23,946 bases of DNA, taken from NCBI GenBank assembly GCA_002305505.1, contig DBRC01000027.1:39850-63795 (forward strand), in the 5' to 3' direction. The notes beneath the pieces were generated by a model that was given only the letters and a program-made list of their open reading frames with translations, was not told the DNA's origin and did no database searches. Shown in pieces: positions 17,780-23,946 of this stretch; the stretch's first letter is position 1; each line of letters begins with the position of its first letter. This DNA comes from Prevotella sp. UBA1378 (lineage in GTDB: Bacteria > Bacteroidota > Bacteroidia > Bacteroidales > Bacteroidaceae). Position numbers and translations under genes: made by a program.

Positions 17780-19060
17780 TCATTTCAGTTTTCCCATTCG
17801 TTCAATTTGCTTTTTTACCACATCAAGCGTGGAACCATCCGTGACGAACACAGAGTTCAGGCCCTGCTGTTCCTGTGCGGGATCGCCCGTATAGTCGTCG
17901 CCCACCTCCCATTGCTCATGCCGGGGCACGGCACTTCCACCCCACCCCCAGAAATTGCATCCGGCAAAATAACCGCCCGACTCCGCATTATCAGCAACGA
18001 GAGAGAAAACAAACTGATAATAGCCGTCGCGCCCTTTCGTTGTAGATTGCGGGGAAAAGGAAAACCCGTCGCGCGGATAGCCGAACTCTTCCATCACGAG
18101 CGGCTTATCCAGTTTGGCGCAGATGCCAAGATGCCTGTCGATGTATTCTTTCGTGTTGCTGCACGCACGGCCGAGGTCTTCAACCAGCGAGTCTTTCCTT
18201 GCCCAGCCCCAATTGTATGGCCATAGGTGCACGTTGCAGTAGTCTATATTGGGGTCGGCACAAATCCTCTCGTATATTTCATAGTTGTTTTCGCAGCCCC
18301 ATGAGCCTTCGCTGCCGATTGAAATCAGGTGGTTCTTATCAATCGAGCGAATCAACGCCGCCGTTTCCGCCAGCCACTCCGTGAAAGGTTCCAGTTCGGC
18401 CTCGCCAAAAGCCCGGGGTTCATTGCCTATCTGCCACGACATGATGGCAGGGTCGTCTACATACCGCTGTCCCGTATAGCGGTTGGTACGGTTAATGATA
18501 AAGCTCACATGGTCATTAAACAATCGGTGAGCCGCTTTGTTTGTTGCATATTGACGCACAAAATTCATATATGCAGGATAGCCGTCTTCATTGGGACGCG
18601 GAGCCTTCCCCGCACCGGCATGTTCCAGATAGAAGCCATATCCCCCGCTCCATTCCCACGAATTGTTCAGATAGAGCACGGCTACCATCCGGCGTTTCCC
18701 CATCTCCATCAACAGATAGTCGAGGCCGGCCAGGAGCGTGTCGTTGTACACTCCCGGCTCCACTTGCAACGTAGGTTCTACTTTTGTCTTTACTCCATGC
18801 TCGCCATCGGCACCGACAAGTATGCGCAGATTATCGATGCCCATGGCTTTCATCGTGTCAAGTTCGCTACAAAGGCGCTTGCGATTGCCGCCTTGCCCCT
18901 CTGACCCCAATATGCCGCCATACCAGAAGTTCGTCCCTACATAATAATAAGGTTGGCCACCGCGTTCAAAATGGCCGTTCACTACTTTTACAAAGTCGGT
19001 TTGCGCCCAAAAAGGCGATGAAATAAGTGTCGCCATAAGAAAGAGATAGAAATGTTTCAT
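17780..19060 (-). CDS. GH5 (subfamily 7-like) beta-mannanase, secreted
   Basis: This is a 426-residue endo-beta-1,4-mannanase. A signal peptide (cleavage near PFWA/QTD, about residue 19) leads into a GH5 domain covering the rest. YYVGTNFWYGG (39-49) and DNLRI (76-80) are typical of GH5_7. E214 in WQIGNEPRAF is the acid/base, and the nucleophile is one of the EE pair at 324-325 in LVMEEFGYPRDG. W280 in NVHLWPYNWGW and the WGWGG segment near 371 line the mannan-binding cleft in this subfamily. It starts only 21 bp downstream of a strong terminator and no promoter is seen between, so expression probably depends on readthrough from the upstream gene. There is no lipobox; location could be periplasmic or extracellular. 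Confidence 0.92.
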   Translation of the reverse strand: MKHFYLFLMATLISSPFWAQTDFVKVVNGHFERGGQPYYYVGTNFWYGGILGSEGQGGNRKRLCSELDTMKAMGIDNLRILVGADGEHGVKTKVEPTLQVEPGVYNDTLLAGLDYLLMEMGKRRMVAVLYLNNSWEWSGGYGFYLEHAGAGKAPRPNEDGYPAYMNFVRQYATNKAAHRLFNDHVSFIINRTNRYTGQRYVDDPAIMSWQIGNEPRAFGEAELEPFTEWLAETAALIRSIDKNHLISIGSEGSWGCENNYEIYERICADPNIDYCNVHLWPYNWGWARKDSLVEDLGRACSNTKEYIDRHLGICAKLDKPLVMEEFGYPRDGFSFSPQSTTKGRDGYYQFVFSLVADNAESGGYFAGCNFWGWGGSAVPRHEQWEVGDDYTGDPAQEQQGLNSVFVTDGSTLDVVKKQIERMGKLK

Positions 19061-19081
19061 ATATTAATTAAAGGTATAAAA

Positions 19082-19116
19082 ATAGAGGAGCCTGCACCCG
19101 GTACAGGCTCCTCTAT
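19082..19116 (-). terminator. strong intrinsic terminator between the two-module protein and the GH5 mannanase
   Basis: A perfect 13-bp stem (19104-19116 with 19082-19094) and a 9-nt loop are followed on the minus strand by a run of T residues, so it has the full form of an intrinsic terminator. It lies 14 bp after the stop of the upstream gene and 21 bp before the mannanase ATG. It probably lowers mannanase expression relative to the upstream secreted protein. Confidence 0.85.
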
Positions 19117-19130
19117 CGATTTTGCATCAA

Positions 19131-20129
19131 TTACATAATAACTTTCTTTCCGTTCAGAATCACCATGCCCTTGTAAGACGCACTTACCTTTTGGCCTGCG
19201 AGATTATAGCGTACGTTATCGTTCTTGGCTGCTGCACCGGCTTTAACAACAGCACCGCCGATGCCGGTAGCATAGTCTGCCGTCGCGAAATAGATGCGCT
19301 TGATAGTTACCTGCCCGGCAGCACCGTTCTGGATGGCAATCTGATTAATGGCCGCTTTTGCGGTGGCATCGAGCTGCAGGCGGATTTCGGTTTCGCCCGG
19401 CTGAGCCTGGGCAGTGACATTGGCGTTGCCATCAGCACCCGCCGCAGCATACTGCAAGAAGAGCTGGACGATAAAATCGGCAGGCTGAAGCTCAACGATG
19501 CAATAGTCGAAAGCGCTGGCGTCATAGCCCCCGAACCACTTGTTCGCACCGCCCCATTCCGCCGCGAAAGCAATGGTCAGGGTGCCGTCTTCATTCTCTG
19601 TCAGTGTCTCAGAACCCCATTTGCCCCAATTCTTGAGAGAAACATCGGAAGTCTGCTGCACGTTGGAAGCCTGGTCGGCCTCAAACTCTTCCCGGGTTCC
19701 CGCATAAATCTCCTCTATCTCAATAGCTCCGGCCTCTACTGCCTGAATCCATATTTGAGCCACGCCATTGCTATAATCTTCATTTAACGTGACAGCTGCT
19801 ATTTTCGTACCGGCACCACCGGAGGCAAGGCTTTTCCCCTTGGATTCATCTACACCGTCGCCTGCCTCGTTCAGATATTCTGCCGCAAGGTTAAAGCCAC
19901 AGGTACAAGACTTCATTTTCAGCACAATCACGTCATAGTCAGAAAAGTCACCTCCCAGCCAAAGGCCCGCGCCCGACCAGGCCGAAGAATAAGACAACGT
20001 ACTGGTTGCGGCATCCCATGTACACGTTGCTCCCCAAGGATTAAAAGCTACAATGTCTAATGTTTTCTTTGCGTTTGCACCGCTTACGGCAAGCAGCATC
20101 ACTGCAATCAAAGTAAAAATCTTTTTCAT
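19131..20129 (-). CDS. secreted protein with two tandem beta-sandwich-like modules, family not recognised
   Basis: This 332-residue protein has a signal peptide (about 1-20, cleavage near ANA/KK). I do not recognise its family. Two modules (about 22-145 and 163-287) are diverged copies of each other: W-x-G-A-x-x-W-x-G-G occurs at 51-60 and again at 192-201, each followed by a SxY/FDY-type strand, and each module ends with an IY/F-A strand (EEIYAG, KRIYFA). Conserved paired Trp in a beta-rich fold suggests carbohydrate binding, but this is inference. The C terminus (about 306-332: RYNLAGQKV...GMVILNGKKV) resembles the sorting-type tails of Bacteroidota secreted proteins. Its promoter carries the same direct repeats as SusC, so it is probably co-induced with the PUL. 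No hydrolase motif is seen. Confidence 0.85.
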   Translation of the reverse strand: MKKIFTLIAVMLLAVSGANAKKTLDIVAFNPWGATCTWDAATSTLSYSSAWSGAGLWLGGDFSDYDVIVLKMKSCTCGFNLAAEYLNEAGDGVDESKGKSLASGGAGTKIAAVTLNEDYSNGVAQIWIQAVEAGAIEIEEIYAGTREEFEADQASNVQQTSDVSLKNWGKWGSETLTENEDGTLTIAFAAEWGGANKWFGGYDASAFDYCIVELQPADFIVQLFLQYAAAGADGNANVTAQAQPGETEIRLQLDATAKAAINQIAIQNGAAGQVTIKRIYFATADYATGIGGAVVKAGAAAKNDNVRYNLAGQKVSASYKGMVILNGKKVIM

Positions 20130-20191
20130 AAAAACTGTTTTTGGTTAATAATGATATAATAAAACTCTAAATCTCATCGAACTTCAGATTG

Positions 20192-20199
20192 CAAATTTA
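20192..20199 (-). promoter_or_regulatory. -7 element upstream of the two-module protein
   Basis: The minus strand reads TAAATTTG, matching TAnnTTTG. Predicted start near 20185 gives a leader of about 55 nt. As at SusC, the -33 position lacks a good TTTG, and a direct repeat begins just upstream (20222). Confidence 0.6.
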
Positions 20200-20221
20200 C
20201 TGTTTTTATTCCATATCAATA

Positions 20222-20253
20222 TGACACTTTGTTGCCGAAATATGATACTATGT
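20222..20253 (-). promoter_or_regulatory. paired 11-bp direct repeats, 21-bp spacing, upstream of the two-module protein
   Basis: On the plus strand, TGACACTTTGT (20222-20232) and TGATACTATGT (20243-20253) match at 9 of 11 positions with starts exactly 21 bp apart. With flanks, 20219-20236 and 20240-20257 agree at 15 of 18. The proximal copy is 23 bp from the -7 edge, against 22 bp at SusC. Both pairs fit the shared pattern T(G/A)A(C/T)ACT(T/A)T(A/G)T. Confidence 0.65.
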
Positions 20254-20276
20254 TACCCATCGTGTTAATTATTGTA

Positions 20277-20322
20277 AAACACTGCGGGTATTGCCGCCTC
20301 AAACAGCCAGCCTGCCGTGTTT
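20277..20322 (-). terminator. probable terminator of the BadF-type kinase gene
   Basis: A stem of 6 bp (20277-20282 with 20317-20322), one mismatch and 5 more pairs (20284-20288 with 20311-20315, one G-U) closes a 22-nt loop. TTTT spans the end of the stem and the base after it on the minus strand. It starts just after the kinase stop codon. The large loop makes it weaker than the terminator at 19082-19116. Confidence 0.45.
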
Positions 20323-20323
20323 A

Positions 20324-21160
20324 TCAACGCGAATGATAGCTGATAAGCCCGCGTATCGGGGTGCGCATAACCTCGCCTATATCAAAGCCTTCCATCGCCG
20401 CCGCAGTCTTCAACTGGTCGGAGAAGTAATACGCCACACCGCCTACAGCCCCCACCTTCAGGTCGCTCCGCTCATACTGCAGGATATTGCGCTGGAAGAA
20501 GCTGCGGAAATTGTCTACCACCATTTGGTTGAGCTGCGGTACATCCAGATGGCCGTGTATGTAGAGGGCTATCGACGCAAGGAAACGGTTGGCCAGCGGT
20601 TGGCGGTAAACCCGGTGGATAACATCGCCCATGGTGATGCTGTTCGTTACAAGGAAATCGTCGCGGAGCGATGCTGGCAGCAGGTTCTTGAACAGCGCGT
20701 TCAGGAACAGCTTTCCCAATACTGCACCGCTGCCCTCGTCACCCAAGATATAGCCTAACGGCGGGGTGTTCATCACGATGCGCTCCCCGTCGTACAAACA
20801 AGAGTTGGCACCCGTACCGAGGATGCATGCGATACCTTCCGTGCCGCCACAAACGGCACGTGCCGCTCCCAGCAAATCGCCGTAGGCCTCGATGCACTGG
20901 GCATGGGGGAACGCCTCGCCTATTATCCGCTGCATCAGCGGCACAAACTCCATACGGCATCCGCTGCCGTAAAAGAACACCCGCACCACCGCGGTTTCGT
21001 CAAGCAGGGGCAATAACTCCGTACGGATAATCTGCCGCATACTTTCTTCATTCTGATGAAAGGGGTTGATACCTTGTGTTTTAAACCTCCCTGCGACCGT
21101 GGCACCGTCGATAAGTGCCCAATCGGTCTTTGTGCTTCCGCTGTCAGCTATTAGATACAT
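20324..21160 (-). CDS. BadF/BadG/BcrA/BcrD-type ATPase, GlcNAc-kinase-like sugar kinase
   Basis: This 278-residue cytoplasmic protein of the ASKHA fold probably phosphorylates an amino sugar or hexose. Phosphate-1 loop: LIADSGSTKTDW (3-14). Phosphate-2 region: ILGTGANS (113-120), followed by GYILGDEGSGAVLGK (136-150), a block characteristic of GlcNAc-kinase-like proteins. A GAVGGVAYYF adenosine motif lies at 237-246. The ATG at 21160 is preferred: it begins right at the first beta strand, while the longer frame would need a TTG at 21187. It has its own -7 element and a terminator, and is divergent from the channel gene, so it is probably independent of the PUL. It could phosphorylate glucose released by the phosphorylases, but nothing in the sequence shows this. 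Confidence 0.85.
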   Translation of the reverse strand: MYLIADSGSTKTDWALIDGATVAGRFKTQGINPFHQNEESMRQIIRTELLPLLDETAVVRVFFYGSGCRMEFVPLMQRIIGEAFPHAQCIEAYGDLLGAARAVCGGTEGIACILGTGANSCLYDGERIVMNTPPLGYILGDEGSGAVLGKLFLNALFKNLLPASLRDDFLVTNSITMGDVIHRVYRQPLANRFLASIALYIHGHLDVPQLNQMVVDNFRSFFQRNILQYERSDLKVGAVGGVAYYFSDQLKTAAAMEGFDIGEVMRTPIRGLISYHSR

Positions 21161-21200
21161 GATTATACGAATATTAAGTTTTAACAAATGATACCATATG

Positions 21201-21208
21201 CAAAAGTA
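21201..21208 (-). promoter_or_regulatory. -7 element of the kinase gene
   Basis: The minus strand reads TACTTTTG, matching TAnnTTTG. It predicts a start near 21194 and a leader of about 34 nt before the ATG at 21160. No clear -33 box is seen and none of the PUL direct repeats are present. Confidence 0.5.
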
Positions 21209-21248
21209 ACGAATTAATATGAAACTACGCGGTTTTTAATCATTTTTT

Positions 21249-21279
21249 TTTGATATTCGACTGATTTAGAGTAATTTTG
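21249..21279 (+). promoter_or_regulatory. Bacteroides-type promoter of the MscS-like gene
   Basis: TTTG (21249-21252), a 19-bp spacer and TAATTTTG (21272-21279) give both the -33 and -7 elements of the Bacteroides primary sigma factor at canonical spacing. Start of transcription would be near 21286. This supports the ATG at 21331 (about 45-nt leader) rather than the ATG at 21295. Confidence 0.75.
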
Positions 21280-21330
21280 CATTCAATTCAGTAAATGCGA
21301 AATCACCCGTTTAATTCCGATATAGAAGAC

Positions 21331-23664
21331 ATGAAACGAATACTGCTGTTACTCATCACCGCCGCGCTCTGTGCTGCCGGAGCCCATGCCGTGCTCAAAG
21401 AGAAAAACCTCGAACAGACGCTTACCATCCTGCGGGCCGAGCTTATCACCGAGCACCGCGAACAGGAGAGCCAGATAGAAATGAGCAAGAACCAAAGCCT
21501 GCGCATAGGGCAGCAGCTGATGAGCGTACTGAAAAAGAGTAACCAAAATGCGCTGATGCTCTATTCGCAGAAGCCGGACTATGTGTTCGACCTTACTTAC
21601 GCCTGCCACGAGGCGACGGAACAATACAGGAACTTCCGGCGCGAACAGTTGCCGTTCAAGACCTTCATCAACAAGTCGCAAGTGGACATTGCCAGATACG
21701 ACAGCTTGATAACAAGCCTGAAAGAGATGCAGACCACGCAACTGAGCCCTGCAGCAAAGGTGGACCGCAACGTGTGCCTGACGCTGGCCACCAACATCCG
21801 CAACACCTTAGACGAAAACCGCGCCAACCTGCAAGACTACATCCGCTTGTATGAAATGACAGAGCACAGGCTGAGCGGACTGAACGATTATGCCCAGAAA
21901 CGCTACTCAGACATACAGACCAGTATTTTCAAGAACGGAGGCGACAATTATTTCGAGATACTGAAGAAACTGAAACAGCAGCTTTCACAGACAAAGATAA
22001 CCGTAAGCGAAAAATACCGCATATATAATAAGGTGAAGTCTGACTGGGACAGCCGCATGATATTCGGCCTCTTCGGCATCATCCTGCTCTACGGCTTCAT
22101 CGCCGCCCTGCTCAATCAGATAATTTTCCGCTTCGTGCTGCCCAAACGCCTGCAAACCGGCGAGTTCATGAAGAAGCGCGCCTGCATCATAATGGGAACT
22201 ACCACCATCACGTTCGCCCTCATCCTCGGGATACTGCGCGCCACGTGGGACCAAAACTTCGTCATCATGGCCAGCAATCTGCTGGTAGAGTATGCTTGGC
22301 TGCTGGGCGTTATCCTCATTTCGCTGCTGCTGCGCGTAACGGGCGACCAGATAAAAAGCGCTTTCCGGATATACACGCCGCTGATAGCCGTGGGATTCCT
22401 CGTGATAGCCTTCCGCATCATCTTGATTCCCAACGAGCTGGCCAGCCTCGTATTCCCTCCCATGCTGCTGCTCTGCACGGTATGGCAGTGGGTTACCATC
22501 AGCAGGAACAAACAAAACATCCCACGCTCCGACCTGTTCTATACTTACATCTCGCTGGCGGCATTCATCGTTTCCCTCTGTTGCTCGTGGGCCGGCTATA
22601 CGCTGCTCGCCGTGCAGATGCTGATCTGGTGGATTATGCAGCTCACATGCATCCTTACCATCACCTGCATCAGCCAATGGCTGAAACTGTATGCAGAACG
22701 CAAGCATCTCGAAGAGAAACCCATTACGCTGACGTGGTTCTTCCTCCTCATCCATCATGTACTGCTGCCCGTAATGGGCGTCGTATCAGTGATGATTTCC
22801 ATCTACTGGGCTGCCGACGTGTTCAACCTGAGCGACATTTGCTGGCACATCTTCAATAAGAACCTTATCGATGAGCCCAACCTGCAGGTGAGCATCCTGA
22901 AGGTTTCCGTCGTTGTCTGCCTGTGGTTCTTCTTCTCGTATCTCTGCTCCACGGTACTGAAACTGATACGCATGCACTACGAAATAAAGGACCCGGACAC
23001 GGCCGAGAGCCGCACAGGGATGGGGAAGAATGTCATCCAAATATTCATTTGGGGGGTATGGCTGCTTGGTTCCCTGTCGCTGCTGAACATCAGCGTTACA
23101 TGGCTCCTGGCTATTTCGGGCGGACTTTCCACTGGTATCGGCTTCGCCTCCAAGAATATCATCGAGAACATCTTCTACGGGGCATCACTGATGACGGGGC
23201 GCATCAAGGTGGGCGACTTAATCGAAGTGAACGGCACTACAGGGCGCGTTGCCAGCATCAGCTATACCAGCACCACTGTCGAAGCATTGTCGGGCGAAAT
23301 CATTACCTTCCAAAACAGTCAGCTCTTCACCAATAACTACAAGAATCTGACGAGCAACCACGGGTACGTGCTGGCCGTCATCCCATACGGCGTGGCCTAC
23401 GGCTCCGACTTGCTGCGGGTAAGAACCGTGGTCGACGAGGCTGTGAACGCGCTCCACAACGAATGGATGGACCCTACGAAAAAAGCTGTGTCTGTGGTCT
23501 ACGAGCTGGGTGACAACAGCGTAAACCTGAAATTGTACTGCTGGACGGCTGCCGTTAAAAGGGCCCAGGTAATCAGCGATGTAATGCAGACGATATACAA
23601 CACGCTGAACAGCAACGGTATCGAGATTCCATTCCCGCAACGCGACTTGCACATCAAGGCATAG
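21331..23664 (+). CDS. large MscS-family mechanosensitive ion channel
   Basis: This 777-residue inner-membrane channel would release solutes on hypo-osmotic shock. A signal peptide (1-20, ending AGAHA) precedes a charged helical, probably coiled-coil, periplasmic region (about 21-235). Around ten hydrophobic segments follow from residue 242. The MscS core is near residues 590-680: a Gly/Ala-rich pore helix (WLLAISGGLSTGIGFASKNIIENIF), then GRIKVGDLIEVNGTTGRVASI and the FQNSQLFTNNYKN end of the beta domain. The cytoplasmic cage domain ends at IPFPQRDLHIKA, a typical MscS C terminus. The length and extended N terminus resemble MscK/KefA-type channels rather than the short MscS. The start at 21331 is chosen for its signal peptide and the promoter position. 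Confidence 0.92.
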   Translation: MKRILLLLITAALCAAGAHAVLKEKNLEQTLTILRAELITEHREQESQIEMSKNQSLRIGQQLMSVLKKSNQNALMLYSQKPDYVFDLTYACHEATEQYRNFRREQLPFKTFINKSQVDIARYDSLITSLKEMQTTQLSPAAKVDRNVCLTLATNIRNTLDENRANLQDYIRLYEMTEHRLSGLNDYAQKRYSDIQTSIFKNGGDNYFEILKKLKQQLSQTKITVSEKYRIYNKVKSDWDSRMIFGLFGIILLYGFIAALLNQIIFRFVLPKRLQTGEFMKKRACIIMGTTTITFALILGILRATWDQNFVIMASNLLVEYAWLLGVILISLLLRVTGDQIKSAFRIYTPLIAVGFLVIAFRIILIPNELASLVFPPMLLLCTVWQWVTISRNKQNIPRSDLFYTYISLAAFIVSLCCSWAGYTLLAVQMLIWWIMQLTCILTITCISQWLKLYAERKHLEEKPITLTWFFLLIHHVLLPVMGVVSVMISIYWAADVFNLSDICWHIFNKNLIDEPNLQVSILKVSVVVCLWFFFSYLCSTVLKLIRMHYEIKDPDTAESRTGMGKNVIQIFIWGVWLLGSLSLLNISVTWLLAISGGLSTGIGFASKNIIENIFYGASLMTGRIKVGDLIEVNGTTGRVASISYTSTTVEALSGEIITFQNSQLFTNNYKNLTSNHGYVLAVIPYGVAYGSDLLRVRTVVDEAVNALHNEWMDPTKKAVSVVYELGDNSVNLKLYCWTAAVKRAQVISDVMQTIYNTLNSNGIEIPFPQRDLHIKA

Positions 23665-23946
23665 AAGCTTAACCCTTCTCCTCAAATGGTGACTGAATGC
23701 CCCTTACAAGAATGGCTCGCCCGGCGGACCATGGGGATAGCCCCTAATTCACAATCCTGCATTTGGAAGGGATGGTATCCCTAAAGGCAGGCCGAGGGCA
23801 GCAGGCGAACAATGGGCCGGAAAGATTTATTACCTGGGGGGGCAGGATAAGGACATCACGTTAATCCAGCCGACGGTGCCCCCTTGCGCTGCGACGGCAC
23901 GGCCGTTGCAACGCGGAGGATTTACCCCCGTTTTGATTTTTGGCCA
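23665..23946. other. right-edge non-coding, structured region with the second flank-repeat copy
   Basis: No convincing gene is seen in these 282 bases. Visible structure includes a 6-bp hairpin with a 3-nt loop (23768-23782) and pairing of 23838-23844 with 23877-23883. A strong hairpin pairs 23890-23898 with 23902-23910 and is extended by three more pairs (23886-23888 with 23912-23914) across one mismatch. The segment 23784-23807 matches the minus strand of bases 1-24. A plus-strand frame is open from 23741 to the window edge but has no start codon or recognisable domain. Confidence 0.5.

Noticed and set aside
20324..21160. Treating the kinase as a glucose or mannose kinase of the mannan pathway
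   Set aside because: It has its own promoter and terminator, lacks the PUL direct repeats and looks GlcNAc-kinase-like; only proximity supports the link.
21161..21187. Longer N terminus for the BadF-type kinase from TTG
   Set aside because: The ATG at 21160 starts at the first beta strand of the nucleotide-binding fold; the extension adds nothing family-like and lies close to the predicted transcription start.
21295..21330. Upstream ATG for the MscS-like channel
   Set aside because: It would leave a leader of only about 9 nt from the predicted transcription start and put 12 polar residues before a good signal peptide.
23741..23946. Plus-strand frame open to the right window edge
   Set aside because: No start codon after the stop at 23738-23740, no recognisable domain, and it overlaps both the repeat copy and strong hairpins; it is better explained as non-coding or repeat sequence.
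1..23946. CRISPR arrays, tRNA or rRNA genes, transposases or integrases
   Set aside because: None were recognised: no regularly spaced repeat series, no cloverleaf or rRNA-like stretch, and no transposase or integrase motifs in any long frame.

Overview
The window is almost entirely one polysaccharide utilization locus (PUL) of a Bacteroidota bacterium, most likely an intestinal Bacteroides or a close relative. The evidence is the adjacent SusC-like/SusD-like pair, lipoproteins with acidic residues after the lipid cysteine, A-rich leaders with weak Shine-Dalgarno sequences, and several TAnnTTTG -7 elements of the Bacteroides type. The predicted substrate is beta-1,4-mannan, more precisely (acetylated) glucomannan.

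Layout, reading the minus strand from right to left. A BadF-type sugar kinase (20324-21160) and a large MscS-type channel (21331-23664, plus strand) diverge from a shared intergenic region and are probably not part of the PUL. Next come a secreted two-module protein of unknown family (19131-20129), a strong intrinsic terminator, and a GH5_7-like mannanase (17780-19060). A second promoter follows, and then an 11-gene collinear run about 17.5 kb long: SusC (14440-17631), SusD (12663-14420), a surface glycan-binding lipoprotein (11322-12632), a surface GH26 mannanase (9847-11304), a CE7 acetyl esterase (8484-9770), a second GH26 lipoprotein (7393-8487), GH130 mannosylglucose phosphorylase (6212-7381), a GPH-type sugar symporter (4831-6198), cellobiose/mannobiose 2-epimerase (3611-4804), a GH5_2-like endoglucanase (2631-3593) and GH94 cellobiose phosphorylase (153-2594). 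A terminator-like hairpin closes the run at 117-150.

Inferred pathway. Surface mannanase and glycan-binding proteins capture and cut the chain, and SusCD imports oligosaccharides. CE7 deacetylates them, and periplasmic GH26 and GH5 enzymes trim them to disaccharides. The symporter imports the disaccharides. Mannobiose is epimerised to mannosylglucose and phosphorolysed by GH130 to Man-1-P and glucose. Cellobiose from glucose-rich stretches is phosphorolysed by GH94 to Glc-1-P and glucose. The order GH26-GH130-symporter-epimerase matches the mannan operon characterised in Bacteroides fragilis. No alpha-galactosidase, beta-mannosidase or regulator lies in the window.

The least expected signals are: (i) an 11-bp motif present twice at exactly 21-bp spacing just upstream of the -7 element of both PUL promoters, an AraC-like activator geometry; (ii) the unidentified two-module secreted protein; and (iii) a degenerate sequence repeated in inverted orientation at the two ends of the window.
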